A stretch of 39,793 bases of DNA from Prosthecobacter debontii (lineage in GTDB: Bacteria; Verrucomicrobiota; Verrucomicrobiia; Chthoniobacterales; Chthoniobacteraceae): positions 1 through 39,793 of the forward strand of contig CAMAUI010000033.1 of assembly GCA_945861385.1 (NCBI GenBank), read 5' to 3'. Under the pieces are notes generated by a model. The model saw only the letters and a list, made by a program, of their open reading frames with translations, did not search any database and was not told where the DNA came from. Positions 15,768 to 24,056 of this stretch are shown one piece after another. Position numbers and translations under genes: made by a program. Every line of letters starts with the position of its first letter. The first letter of the stretch is position 1.

Positions 15768-16970
15768 GACGACGTCGTTCAGCTTGAAGATCGGCAGGAA
15801 CATCGCGATGACGATGCCGCCGACGATCACGCCGAGGAAGACTATGAGGAGCGGCTCGAGCAGCGAGGTGAGCGCGTTGAGTGTCGCCTCGATTTCCTCG
15901 TCCCAAAAGTCGGCCATCTTCTCGAGCATGGTGTCAATTTTGCCGGTGTCCTCGCCCGCGGAGACCATGCGGAGCATCATCGGGGGGAAGACTGGCTGGC
16001 GGCTGAGCGCGGCGGTGAGGCGGTCGCCTTTTTCAATGTCGGTTGCGACGCCGAAGAGGGCCTTGGACACGACGCTGTTGCCGGAAGTGTCGCCGACAAT
16101 CTGCATGACCTCGAGGATGGGGACGCCCGAGCGGATGAGCTGGGCGAATGTGCGGGCGAACCGCGTCATGCAGATCTTGTGTGTGAGCGGGCCGAAGATG
16201 GGCAGTTTGAGCTTCCAGCGGTCCCATGCCTCCGCGCCGGTCTTGCTCTTCAACCATGAACGAATGGCATAAACGACCCCGATGATCGCCCCGACGATCC
16301 AATACCACTGGGCGCGGATGAAATCAGAGAGGTCAATGAGGAACTGGGTGGGTGCCGGCAATTTCGCGCCGAAGTCCGCGAAGATGCTCGCGAATACCGG
16401 CACGATTTTGACGATCAGGAAGGTGGTGATCGCAAGGGCGATGGAAATGACGATGACGGGATATGTCATCGCGGATTTGACCTTCTTCTTCAAGCGGGCG
16501 GTTGCTTCGAGGAAGCCGGCGAGCCGGTCCAGCACCGATGCGAGGAGGCCGCCGGATTCGCCGGCTTTCACCATCGAGGTGTAGAGCCTGCTGAAGACCT
16601 TCGGGTGCTTTCCGATGGCGTCGTTGAAAGTCGAACCCTCCTGCACGGATGCGGTCACCTCGCCGACAACCCGGCGCAGGCCGGCCTGCTTTTTCGGATC
16701 CGATTGCTCGAAAAGTGCGGTGAGCGCGCCGATGAGGGGGAGGCCAGCGTCAACCATTGTCGCGAGCTGGCGGGTGAAGACCACGAGGTCCGTGTCGGAG
16801 ACCTTCCTGGTTGCGCGGGCCATTTTGCTCGCGGCGCGTTTCTGGATGGACAGCACCATCAGGCCGCGGGCCATGAGTGTGTTGATCGCGTTTTCTTCGT
16901 TTAAACCTTCCTGGACACCGGAAGTGATTTTTCCCGTCGCGTCGCGGGCTTGGTAGGCAAAGGTGAGCAT
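15753..16970 (-). CDS. pilC: Type IV pilus/type II secretion inner-membrane protein (PilC/GspF)
   Basis: Platform protein of a type IV pilus or type II secretion machine in the inner membrane. ATG 16970 gives 405 aa, the normal family length, and the usual N-terminus (MLTFAYQARDATGK). Two T2SSF domains are seen: first about residues 70-190 (FTRQLATMVDAGLPLIGAL, then MVKAGESGG), second about 270-395 (FARTFAQLIRSGVPILEVM, then MVSAGEDTGKIDTML), with membrane helices around residues 170-190, 220-240 and 375-395. The ATPase (PilB/PilT), prepilin peptidase and alignment genes are not in the window; a pilin-like gene lies about 4 kb away on the other strand. PilC rather than GspF is an inference. 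Confidence 0.92.
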   Translation of the reverse strand: MLTFAYQARDATGKITSGVQEGLNEENAINTLMARGLMVLSIQKRAASKMARATRKVSDTDLVVFTRQLATMVDAGLPLIGALTALFEQSDPKKQAGLRRVVGEVTASVQEGSTFNDAIGKHPKVFSRLYTSMVKAGESGGLLASVLDRLAGFLEATARLKKKVKSAMTYPVIVISIALAITTFLIVKIVPVFASIFADFGAKLPAPTQFLIDLSDFIRAQWYWIVGAIIGVVYAIRSWLKSKTGAEAWDRWKLKLPIFGPLTHKICMTRFARTFAQLIRSGVPILEVMQIVGDTSGNSVVSKALFGVATDIEKGDRLTAALSRQPVFPPMMLRMVSAGEDTGKIDTMLEKMADFWDEEIEATLNALTSLLEPLLIVFLGVIVGGIVIAMFLPIFKLNDVVSANK

Positions 16971-17081
16971 GCCGGGGAGAAAGCACGGGCGGTGCCAGAT
17001 GAAGGAGGCGGATGGGATTATTTCACCGCGAAAATGCAACGCGGCTGGCGGCGTGCAAGTGCCGGAATGCCTGTGCCACGG

Positions 17082-17663
17082 TCAGTCTGCAATGTCCCGA
17101 ATCACTCGCGCGGGAATACCGGCTGCGACGACATTGGCAGGCAGGCTCTGGGTGACGACGCTGCCCGCACCGACAACGGTGCCATCGCCGATGGTGACGC
17201 CTTTTAGAATGGTGACATGCGCGCCGAGCCAGCAGCGTTCACCGATGCGGGTCGGCGCGGAAGTCAGCGGTGCGGAGCCGGGGCTCATGCCGGGGCCAAA
17301 AGTGTGGTCATGGTCGGTGATGTAGCAGAAAGGGCCGATCATCGTGTCGTCGCCGACTTCGATGCTCTCGCTCGCATCGAACATCGTGTGGCGGTTCACG
17401 TAGCAGCGCCGGCCGATGGTGATCCGGGCGCGCTCGTTTGTGGCGAGGAGTGTGACCCATTGATCGAGCGCGGCGCCATCGCCGAATGTGAGGCACTCGG
17501 CGTGCATCACCGGTTCCATCCAAAATGGCAGGCGGACTTTCCCGCCAAACTTCGCGCCGCAAAGGCGGAGCACCCATTTCCGGCAGCGTGAGACGAGACC
17601 GCAAAGGCAGCGCAGGATGAGCTTGCGGAGCTTCCGATAGGCGCGGGCGGCGGAGTCAAACAT
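17082..17663 (-). CDS. Left-handed beta-helix acyltransferase (hexapeptide repeat)
   Basis: 193-aa protein from ATG 17663. The N-terminus is a basic amphipathic helix (YRKLRKLILRC), which may attach it to the membrane. The rest is a hexapeptide-repeat beta-helix (ITIGRRCYVN, IEVGDDTMIG, IGERCWLGAHVTIL, VTIGDGTVVGAGSVV), ending AGIPARVI as in maltose/galactoside and WbbJ-type O-acetyltransferases. The catalytic His is probably in YITDHDH. Substrate unknown; it starts 5 nt after a glycosyltransferase, so it probably acetylates a glycan or glycolipid made by the same operon. Confidence 0.88.
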   Translation of the reverse strand: MFDSAARAYRKLRKLILRCLCGLVSRCRKWVLRLCGAKFGGKVRLPFWMEPVMHAECLTFGDGAALDQWVTLLATNERARITIGRRCYVNRHTMFDASESIEVGDDTMIGPFCYITDHDHTFGPGMSPGSAPLTSAPTRIGERCWLGAHVTILKGVTIGDGTVVGAGSVVTQSLPANVVAAGIPARVIRDIAD

Positions 17664-17668
17664 TGGGT

Positions 17669-18589
17669 TCACAGCCAAGTGCCCCGGAGGGCCTGCGTCC
17701 AGCCTGGTTCGCGCAGGCGGAGAATGTTGAGCGTCACGAACAGGCGGTGGAGGAAAAATTTCCACGCCAGCGCCGGGCCGCGCATGCCGAGCACTTCGCG
17801 TGCGACGATGCGCTGGTTGCGGATGCGCTGTCGGGCGAGGCCGACGTGGTCGCGCTTGAGGGTGTTGGTCCCTTCGCGGTGGCTGCAGCGTGCGCGGGTG
17901 TGAAAATAGAGGCGGTGTGTTTTTGCGATCCGCGCGGAGCAGTGGACGTCCTCCATGAAGCTGTATCCGTCGAATTCCGGGAATCGTTCACGCAGGAACG
18001 GTTCGCGGCGATAGAAGACGCAGCCGGAATTCAGCCAGTCCGCGCGGATCAATGCGCCGCCGGCCTCGGCGGGCTCGGTGTAGCAGGGGAGGCAGTTGAT
18101 CGCGGGCCCGAAGAGCCGTGCGCCATAGGTGGCGTCGCTGAATCCCGCCTGGATGCGGTAGTAGAAGCGGGTGAGACGGGAGGGCGACGGGCGCTGGATT
18201 TCGTCAATGCGGACGGCGATGCCCCCGACGCCCGCATCTGCATCCCCGTCAAAGACACCCAGAACGAGTGCGCATGCATCGGGCGCGAGCGTGATGTCGT
18301 CATCCATGAAGCCCAGCACTGCGCTGCCGGGAGAAGAAAGCGCGGCGCCTTCGTTGCGCTGCCGGGCCGCGCTGCGTGCCTTGGAATGCACCCAGCGGAC
18401 AGGCAGTGCCTGGGCGCGGAGTTCGCACACGGCTCGCGATTTTTCATCGGCCGAGGAATCCACGACGATGATCTCCGCGGGCTTGCGCTCCTGCCGGCCG
18501 ATGCCGTCGAGTGTCAGCGCAAGGTCGTCAGGCCGCTCGAATGTCGCGATGATGATGCTGAATGGCGCTTCGGACATGGGTTGGCTCAT
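17669..18589 (-). CDS. Family 2 glycosyltransferase
   Basis: 306-aa GT-A fold glycosyltransferase. ATG 18589 overlaps the nadB stop (ATGA), fixing the start; the nucleotide-binding strand SIIIATFERPDDL is at residues 11-23. The metal-binding DDD (GFMDDDI) lies at 96-98 and a later acidic FMEDVH block fits the catalytic base region. A C-terminal tail (FFLHRLFVTLNILRL) is hydrophobic and may bind the membrane. Donor and acceptor sugars cannot be told. Gene order panC-nadB-GT2-acetyltransferase is tightly packed, but the link between cofactor synthesis and glycan assembly is probably only transcriptional. Confidence 0.9.
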   Translation of the reverse strand: MSQPMSEAPFSIIIATFERPDDLALTLDGIGRQERKPAEIIVVDSSADEKSRAVCELRAQALPVRWVHSKARSAARQRNEGAALSSPGSAVLGFMDDDITLAPDACALVLGVFDGDADAGVGGIAVRIDEIQRPSPSRLTRFYYRIQAGFSDATYGARLFGPAINCLPCYTEPAEAGGALIRADWLNSGCVFYRREPFLRERFPEFDGYSFMEDVHCSARIAKTHRLYFHTRARCSHREGTNTLKRDHVGLARQRIRNQRIVAREVLGMRGPALAWKFFLHRLFVTLNILRLREPGWTQALRGTWL

Positions 18590-20181
18590 GCTCCGTTCCT
18601 GATGAGAACGGTGGGGTGCGCGAAATGCGGATCGCTCATCGGGTGGTCGAGCGTGAAGTGAAGGCCCCGGCTTTCCTTCCGCAGCAATGCACAATCCACG
18701 ATGAGCGAGGCCACGGCGACGAGGTTGCGGAGTTCAAGCAGGTCGGTGTTGACTTTGAAGTTCCAGTAAAATTCCTGCACCTCCGCGGCGAGGTTGCGGA
18801 GCCGTGCGGCGGCGCGCTGGAGGCGTTTGTCTGTACGGACGATTCCCACGTAGTCCCACATCAGCCGGCGGATCTCGTCCCAATTGTGGTAGATCACCAC
18901 GAGTTCATCCACATCGTGCGCGTCGCCGCTGATCCACCCGGGCAGGTCGGGGAGGGAGGGAGCGGAGGGTGGCTTCCACTGGCTCAGTTTTGTGGCGGCG
19001 CGGTGGGCGAGGACGACTGCTTCGAGGAGGCTGTTGCTCGCGAGGCGGTTGGCCCCGTGCAGGCCGGTGCAGGCAACTTCGCCGATGGCAAAAAGGCCGG
19101 GCAGAGAGGTCTCGCCGGTTTCGTCGGTGAGAACGCCACCGCATTGGTAATGCGCCGCCGGGACGACAGGGATGGGCTGTTTTGTGATGTCCAGTCCGTA
19201 TTCCAGGCAGCGGTTGTGGATGGTGGGAAAGTGTGCGCGCACAAAATCCGCCGGTTGGTGGGAGATGTCCACGAAGACGCACGGAGCCCCGGTGCGCTTC
19301 ATCTCTGCGTCAATCGAGCGGGCGACGATGTCCCTGGGTGCGAGCGCGCCACGGGCGTCGTACTTCTGCATGAACTCGCGGCCGTCACGGTCAATGAGTC
19401 GCCCACCTTCGCCGCGAACGGCTTCACTGATGAGGAAGGATCGTGCCTCCGGATGGAAGAGACAGGTGGGGTGGAACTGGATGAACTCCATGTTCGCGAT
19501 TCTCGCGCCCGCGCGCCATGCCATCGCCACTCCGTCGCCCGTCGCGATGTTTGGGTTGGTTGTATAAAGGTACACCTTCCCGCATCCGCCGGTGGCGAGC
19601 ACGATCCGGTCGCTTCGCACACCGATGACTTCACCGGACGCCTCATCCAGGACGTAAACGCCGATTGCACGGTTCTGCATGCTGCTGATGCCGACCTTCC
19701 GCAGCGTGATGAGATCCACGGCCATGTGGTTTTCGAGCAGGGTAATCCGCGGTTCATTCGCCACCGCATCGAGCAGGGCGCGTTCGATCTCGCGGCCCGT
19801 CGCATCCCTGGCATGGAGAATCCTGCGGGCGCTGTGGCCTCCCTCGCGGGTGAGGTCGGGCAGGCCGTTCATCTGCTGGTCGAATTGCACTCCAAGCTGG
19901 ATCAGCTCTGAAATGCGCGCCGGGCCTTCGCGCACGATTCCGCGAACGACCTCCTCGTCGCAGAGCCCGGCCCCGGCAGTGAGAGTATCCTGAACATGCG
20001 CCTCGAAACTATCAGTCTCGTCGGTGACCGTCGCGATACCTCCCTGGGCCCATGCTGTGTTGGACTCCGCTTTCGCCTTCTTCGTGATGACCGCGACGGA
20101 GCCGCTTTTGGCCGCCTTGAGCGCGAAGCTCAGACCGGCGATCCCACTGCCGACAATGACGAAATCAAACTGAAGGCTCAT
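18586..20181 (-). CDS. nadB: L-aspartate oxidase (NadB)
   Basis: FAD enzyme that oxidises L-aspartate to iminoaspartate, the first step of de novo NAD synthesis. 531 aa, the usual length. The FAD-binding GxGxxG is near the N-terminus (FVIVGSGIAGLSFALKAA). Other family blocks are SNTAWAQGGIA, EGGHSARRILHARDATGREI, GGCGKVYLYTTNPNIATGDG, EFIQFHPTC, HYQCGGV and GEVACTGLHGANRLASNSLLE. The C-terminal helical domain (WDYVGIVRT) is complete. It overlaps panC by 4 nt upstream and the glycosyltransferase by 4 nt downstream. NadA and NadC are not in the window. Confidence 0.97.
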   Translation of the reverse strand: MSLQFDFVIVGSGIAGLSFALKAAKSGSVAVITKKAKAESNTAWAQGGIATVTDETDSFEAHVQDTLTAGAGLCDEEVVRGIVREGPARISELIQLGVQFDQQMNGLPDLTREGGHSARRILHARDATGREIERALLDAVANEPRITLLENHMAVDLITLRKVGISSMQNRAIGVYVLDEASGEVIGVRSDRIVLATGGCGKVYLYTTNPNIATGDGVAMAWRAGARIANMEFIQFHPTCLFHPEARSFLISEAVRGEGGRLIDRDGREFMQKYDARGALAPRDIVARSIDAEMKRTGAPCVFVDISHQPADFVRAHFPTIHNRCLEYGLDITKQPIPVVPAAHYQCGGVLTDETGETSLPGLFAIGEVACTGLHGANRLASNSLLEAVVLAHRAATKLSQWKPPSAPSLPDLPGWISGDAHDVDELVVIYHNWDEIRRLMWDYVGIVRTDKRLQRAAARLRNLAAEVQEFYWNFKVNTDLLELRNLVAVASLIVDCALLRKESRGLHFTLDHPMSDPHFAHPTVLIRNGA

Positions 20182-21020
20182 GAGAGTTGGATGTTGTCTA
20201 TGAGGCGCGTCGGGCCAAAGAAAACCGCGGCCGCGATGGTGTCTCCCCGTTTCGCCGACAGGATCGGGGCGAGAGTCGCGCCATCCACCACATGGACATA
20301 GTCCACCCGCGCAAGCCGGGCGGCACCGATGGATTTCTCGACGATCGCGCGCAGACGGGCCGATTTGACCTGGCCGCCTCGGAATGCGTCCCGCGCCGCC
20401 ACCAAGGCCCTGCGCATTACCGGCGCCTCTGCGCGTTCTTCAGGATTGAGGAAGGCATTTCTGGAACTCATGGCCAGCCCGTCGGCCTCGCGCACGGTTG
20501 CATGAAAGACGAGTCGCACGGGGAGATTCAAATCGCGAACCATGCGGGCAATGACGCGGCATTGTTGAAAGTCCTTGAGACCGAAGACCGCGAAATGCGG
20601 CTGGAGGATCGAGAATAATTTCAAGACCACCGTGCAGACGCCGGAGAAATGCCCGGGCCTTGATGCGCCGCAGAGGCCTTTTGAGATGTCTGTCTCATCC
20701 ACGAGAGTCGAGAACCCTGCCGGGTACATCTCCGGGGGCGGCGGGTGGAAAACCACATCCACACCCAGTTTCCGGCAGAGAGCAAGGTCGGCGGCCAGCG
20801 GTCGCGGGTATTTCGTGAAGTCCTCCTTCGGCCCGAACTGGGTGGGGTTCACAAAAATGCTCACCACCACCTTTCCGTCCCGGCCCGCCACGCGCCGTGC
20901 CCGCCTTAATAAAGAGGCATGCCCTTCGTGAAGCGCCCCCATGGTTGGCACAATTGCGATGCGAGCACGTTCGGATTTGCGAAAACGACGGGCAGCCGGG
21001 ATGGATTCGATAATTCTCAA
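20178..21020 (-). CDS. panC: Pantothenate synthetase (PanC)
   Basis: Condenses pantoate and beta-alanine with ATP to form pantothenate, the vitamin precursor of coenzyme A. 280 aa, normal length. Signatures: PTMGALHEGH at 25-34 (the HIGH-type nucleotide site), SIFVNPTQFG with ED and YPR at about 54-73, GHFSGVCTVVLKLF at 124-136, FGLKDFQQ at 146-153 and ADGLAMSSRN at 179-188. First gene of the minus-strand operon leading to nadB (4-nt ATGA overlap), with an upstream region of about 175 nt shared with the divergent pilin gene. PanB and PanD are not nearby. Confidence 0.97.
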   Translation of the reverse strand: MRIIESIPAARRFRKSERARIAIVPTMGALHEGHASLLRRARRVAGRDGKVVVSIFVNPTQFGPKEDFTKYPRPLAADLALCRKLGVDVVFHPPPPEMYPAGFSTLVDETDISKGLCGASRPGHFSGVCTVVLKLFSILQPHFAVFGLKDFQQCRVIARMVRDLNLPVRLVFHATVREADGLAMSSRNAFLNPEERAEAPVMRRALVAARDAFRGGQVKSARLRAIVEKSIGAARLARVDYVHVVDGATLAPILSAKRGDTIAAAVFFGPTRLIDNIQLS

Positions 21021-21106
21021 GCCACGGGGCGGGTAGCGGACTAACAGAGGCGGGGCAAGTTCTTCGGGTGGTAAACTCGGGAAAATTATGCCCGGACCGG
21101 CACGTT

Positions 21107-21122
21107 GGCATCGCGGCTGCTC
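21107..21122 (+). promoter_or_regulatory. Candidate sigma-54 promoter for the pilin gene
   Basis: TGGCA at 21107-21111 and TGC at 21119-21121 place GG and GC exactly 10 nt apart, as required for a -24/-12 promoter (consensus TGGCAC-N5-TTGC). Transcription would begin near 21133, leaving an A-rich leader of about 60 nt before ATG 21196. Major pilin genes in other bacteria are often sigma-54 dependent. A single match could be chance in GC-rich DNA. Confidence 0.4.
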
Positions 21123-21195
21123 AATGGGAGCGCAATCGCATCGGTTTCACCGGTGTGACCACAAAACACAAACAAACACAAAACGAAATAATACC

Positions 21196-21597
21196 ATGCT
21201 TCAAAAGCTGAACACCAAACGCGGGGGCTTCACCCTCGTTGAAATCATGATCGTCGTGGCCATCATCGCCCTTCTCGCGGCGATTGCGGTCCCGAACTTC
21301 CTGCGCAGCCGCAAACGCTCGCAGGCAACAATGATCGTCGACGATCTTCGCCAGATTGATTCCGCGATCGACCAATACTCGATCGAGAACAACAAGAAGA
21401 GCGGCGACTCCGTTGCCTGGGCCGACGTGCAGAAGTACATCAAGACGGGCACCCGCCTCTATAGCAGCGGCAACAAGGACGTGTTGGGCAATACCTTCAC
21501 GATCACCAGCGCTGACACTACTCCGAAGGTCGCCACGACCTCATACGACGCTCTGTCGGATGTGGCTCCCGCTGACTTCTGGTCGCCCTATCGCTAA
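21196..21597 (+). CDS. Type IV pilin-like protein
   Basis: 133-aa prepilin. ATG 21196 gives a short basic leader ending in KRGG, then the class III signal FTLVEIMIVVAIIALLAAIA: cleavage by prepilin peptidase after Gly leaves an N-terminal Phe with the conserved Glu at +5. The mature part starts with the usual long hydrophobic helix and PNFLRSRKRSQA, then a small globular domain of about 90 residues that ends SDVAPADFWSPYR. It could be the major pilin or a pseudopilin of a type II secretion system. Pilus ATPase genes are absent from the window; pilC is at 15753-16970. A possible sigma-54 promoter lies upstream and a strong terminator downstream, suggesting a separately and highly expressed single gene. 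No clear Shine-Dalgarno site. Confidence 0.92.
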   Translation: MLQKLNTKRGGFTLVEIMIVVAIIALLAAIAVPNFLRSRKRSQATMIVDDLRQIDSAIDQYSIENNKKSGDSVAWADVQKYIKTGTRLYSSGNKDVLGNTFTITSADTTPKVATTSYDALSDVAPADFWSPYR

Positions 21598-21633
21598 GCT
21601 CTCCTGAGCTTGCCGCTTCGGCGGTATTCACAG

Positions 21634-21670
21634 ACACCCGGTTCCGAAAGGGACCGGGTGTTTGCTTTTC
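21634..21670 (+). terminator. Intrinsic terminator after the pilin gene
   Basis: A 12-bp stem (ACACCCGGTTCC pairing GGGACCGGGTGT, with one G-U pair) closes a GAAA tetraloop at 21646-21649 and is followed by TTTGCTTTTC. It sits 36 nt after the pilin stop and just before the convergent FAH-family stop, so it may end transcription from both sides, though only the plus strand has the T tract. Confidence 0.88.
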
Positions 21671-21671
21671 C

Positions 21672-22481
21672 TCAGCTTCCCGTCGTTTCCTCTGCGACCG
21701 GGTTTTGAAGCACCCCGATTTTTTCAATTTCAACTTCCACAACATCCCCAGGGTGGAGCCAGCGCTGGGGGTCGCGGGCCATTCCGACTCCGTGGGGAGT
21801 TCCCGTGAGGATGACAGTGCCCGCCAGCAGCGTGGTGCTCGCGCTGAGGAATTCGATCAGCGTGGGAACGTCAAAAATCATGTCCCCAGTGTTCCAGTCC
21901 TGCAGGGTCTCGTGGTTCACGCGCGTGGCAATCCGGAGGGCGTTTGGATTTGGAATCTCGTCCGGCGTGACGAGCACGGGCCCGAGCGGGCAGAAAGTGT
22001 CGAACGTCTTTCCGCGGCACCACTGGCCGCCGCCGCCTTCCTTTTGCCAGTCGCGGGCGCTCACATCGTTCGCGCACATGTAGCCGGCGACAAAAGAGAG
22101 TGCCTGCGCCCTCGGAATATTCTTCGCCGTCTTCCCGATCACCACTGCCAGTTCGCATTCGTAGTCCACTTTGTCGCTGCGGAGGTTGCGCGGGAGCAGG
22201 ATCGGATCGCCCGGATTCTGGGCAGCGCCAGGGGATTTCATGAACAGCACCGGATGCTGCGGGATGGCTGCCTTGGTCTCCTCGGCATGCTTCCTGTAAT
22301 TGAGGCCGACGCAGAGAATCGCGCGCGGTTCGACTGGTGTGAGCCGCTTGCCCTCCACACGGATGCCGGTGTCTTTGATCCCCGAGAAAAGGCTGCCTTT
22401 GAGAAACGTCATGGATCCGTCTGCGTGCTCGCGGGCATGGGCGGTCGAGCCATCGGTGAGTCGGAGTCGTGCGATTCGCAT
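21672..22481 (-). CDS. Fumarylacetoacetate hydrolase (FAH) family protein
   Basis: 269-aa cytoplasmic enzyme from ATG 22481 (MRIARLRLTDGS). The family core is complete: ILCVGLNYRKHAEE, metal-binding Glu residues in DYECELAVVIG, GYMCANDVSARDWQ, GKTFDTFCPLGPVLV, and the C-terminal ILTGTPHGVGMARDP. FAH relatives include fumarylacetoacetase, 2-hydroxyhepta-2,4-diene-1,7-dioate isomerase, acylpyruvase and oxaloacetate decarboxylase; the sequence alone does not choose between them. It follows mpl by 4 nt, so the pair is probably co-transcribed, but no shared pathway is known to me. Confidence 0.9.
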   Translation of the reverse strand: MRIARLRLTDGSTAHAREHADGSMTFLKGSLFSGIKDTGIRVEGKRLTPVEPRAILCVGLNYRKHAEETKAAIPQHPVLFMKSPGAAQNPGDPILLPRNLRSDKVDYECELAVVIGKTAKNIPRAQALSFVAGYMCANDVSARDWQKEGGGGQWCRGKTFDTFCPLGPVLVTPDEIPNPNALRIATRVNHETLQDWNTGDMIFDVPTLIEFLSASTTLLAGTVILTGTPHGVGMARDPQRWLHPGDVVEVEIEKIGVLQNPVAEETTGS

Positions 22482-22485
22482 GGGC

Positions 22486-23874
22486 TTAGAGTTGGGTGAG
22501 AAGCTTCTCGCAAATGCCGCCGAAGGCGCCGCTGCTGAATACGGCCACCACGTCACCGGGGAGCGCGTGCTCACGCAGCCTGGCCACCATCGCATCCGGC
22601 CCCGGCTCGGCGAATGATGGATGGCCTTCCGCCGAGAGATCGCGCGCGAGTTTCGCAGGATCGAGCGCCTCGCCAGGCTTGAAGCGTTCGGCGCGGTCCA
22701 CCGGCCCGATCAGCGCGCCGTGCGCGTGGCGGAGGGCGTCGGTGAGCGGGGACTGGCTCTCGGCCCGGCACATCGTGTTCGCCTTTGGATCCACGGCGGC
22801 CCAGATGCGCGCACCGGGGAACCGGCAGGCCAGCGACTTCAGCGTCTCGCGGATGTTCGTGGGATGCTTGCCGAAGTCCTCGACGATTTTCACTCCGTTG
22901 CATTCCCCGCGCAGAACCTGCCGCCGCCGAACTCCCTTGAACGTCGCGACCGCATTTTCGATGTCGCGGAGATCCACCCCGCAGTGATGCGCCGCGGCGA
23001 TCGCCATGGCCGCGTTCCTCACGTAGATCTCGCCGGTCATCGGGAACGCGAAGCGCACTCCAAGGAACATGAATTCCGAACCTTCCGGGTGCAGCCGCAG
23101 TTCCGTGGCGCGCAGGCTGGCGTGTTCGCCAAGGCCCACTCCCCGCCGGTCATGCGTCTGTGCGGTCGCCGCGAGTTCACGCGCATTCGGGTCGTCGGCA
23201 TTGAAAAGAAGCACGCCATTTCCCGGCAGCACGCGCAGGAGAATTCCGAATGCCTTTTTTACCGCGGCGAGATCCGGATAAATGTCCATCTGATCCAGTT
23301 CGACGGCATTCAGGATCGCGAGGTCGGGCAGGTAGTGCGCGAATTTCGGCCCCTTGTCGAAAAAGCATGTGTCGTATTCATCGCCCTCGATCACCACATG
23401 CTCCGCGTCGTGCAGGCTTGCTCCCTGCCCGAGATCCTCAGCGATCCCGCCGATCATCCACGCGGGATTTTTTTTCCCGACGCGGAGAATGTGCGTGAGC
23501 AGCGCCGCGGTTGTCGTCTTCCCATGCGTGCCGGCGACGACGAGATTCCTTTTGCCGCGGAGGAAAAAGTGCCGGAGCGTCTCGGGCAGCGACTGGTAGG
23601 GGATGCGGCGGTCGAGCACGGCCTCGAGTTCCGGGTTCCCGCGCGGGATTGCGTTGCCCACGATGACGAGATCCGTTTCCGCCGGGATGTTTCCCGGTGA
23701 AAATGGCGAGGCGATGGCGACGCCTTTTTCCCGCAGGAAATCGGACATTGGCGGGAACACGTTCGCATCCGAGCCACTGACGACGAAACCGCGCTCCTTC
23801 ATCGCGACTGCGACGGCCCCCATGGCCGTGCCGCAAACTCCCACAAAGTGAACATGGCGGATCTCGTTGCTCAT
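22486..23874 (-). CDS. mpl: UDP-MurNAc:murein tripeptide ligase (Mpl)
   Basis: Mur-ligase family enzyme that joins recycled L-Ala-D-Glu-meso-DAP to UDP-MurNAc. ATG 23874 gives 462 aa with HFVGVCGTAMGAVA at residues 10-22, the ATP loop GTHGKTTT at 115-122, and the Mpl-type stretch EGDEYDTCFFDKGPKF followed by LNAVELDQMDIYPDL. MurC is the nearest alternative, but the DEYDT-FFDK block favours Mpl. The usual DDFAHHP motif reads EDFGKHPTNI here. The C-terminal domain (VVAVFSSGAFGGI) is complete. With murQ, this gives two murein-recycling enzymes in the window. Divergent from the Bat operon. Confidence 0.92.
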   Translation of the reverse strand: MSNEIRHVHFVGVCGTAMGAVAVAMKERGFVVSGSDANVFPPMSDFLREKGVAIASPFSPGNIPAETDLVIVGNAIPRGNPELEAVLDRRIPYQSLPETLRHFFLRGKRNLVVAGTHGKTTTAALLTHILRVGKKNPAWMIGGIAEDLGQGASLHDAEHVVIEGDEYDTCFFDKGPKFAHYLPDLAILNAVELDQMDIYPDLAAVKKAFGILLRVLPGNGVLLFNADDPNARELAATAQTHDRRGVGLGEHASLRATELRLHPEGSEFMFLGVRFAFPMTGEIYVRNAAMAIAAAHHCGVDLRDIENAVATFKGVRRRQVLRGECNGVKIVEDFGKHPTNIRETLKSLACRFPGARIWAAVDPKANTMCRAESQSPLTDALRHAHGALIGPVDRAERFKPGEALDPAKLARDLSAEGHPSFAEPGPDAMVARLREHALPGDVVAVFSSGAFGGICEKLLTQL

Positions 23875-24056
23875 CAAAGGGCGCGGACGGTAGGAGCGCG
23901 GGAGGCGGCGTGTCGAGCGCGCGCATTTCCGCACCGTCGCCTTGACCGGTTGCCGCGTGCTCCCGCACTTTCCGCGCATGCGAATGACAAAATCTTCCGT
24001 CGCCTCCGCTATCGGTGGGTGCATGGTGGTGATCTAGGAAGACTGCTGACCGGCCA

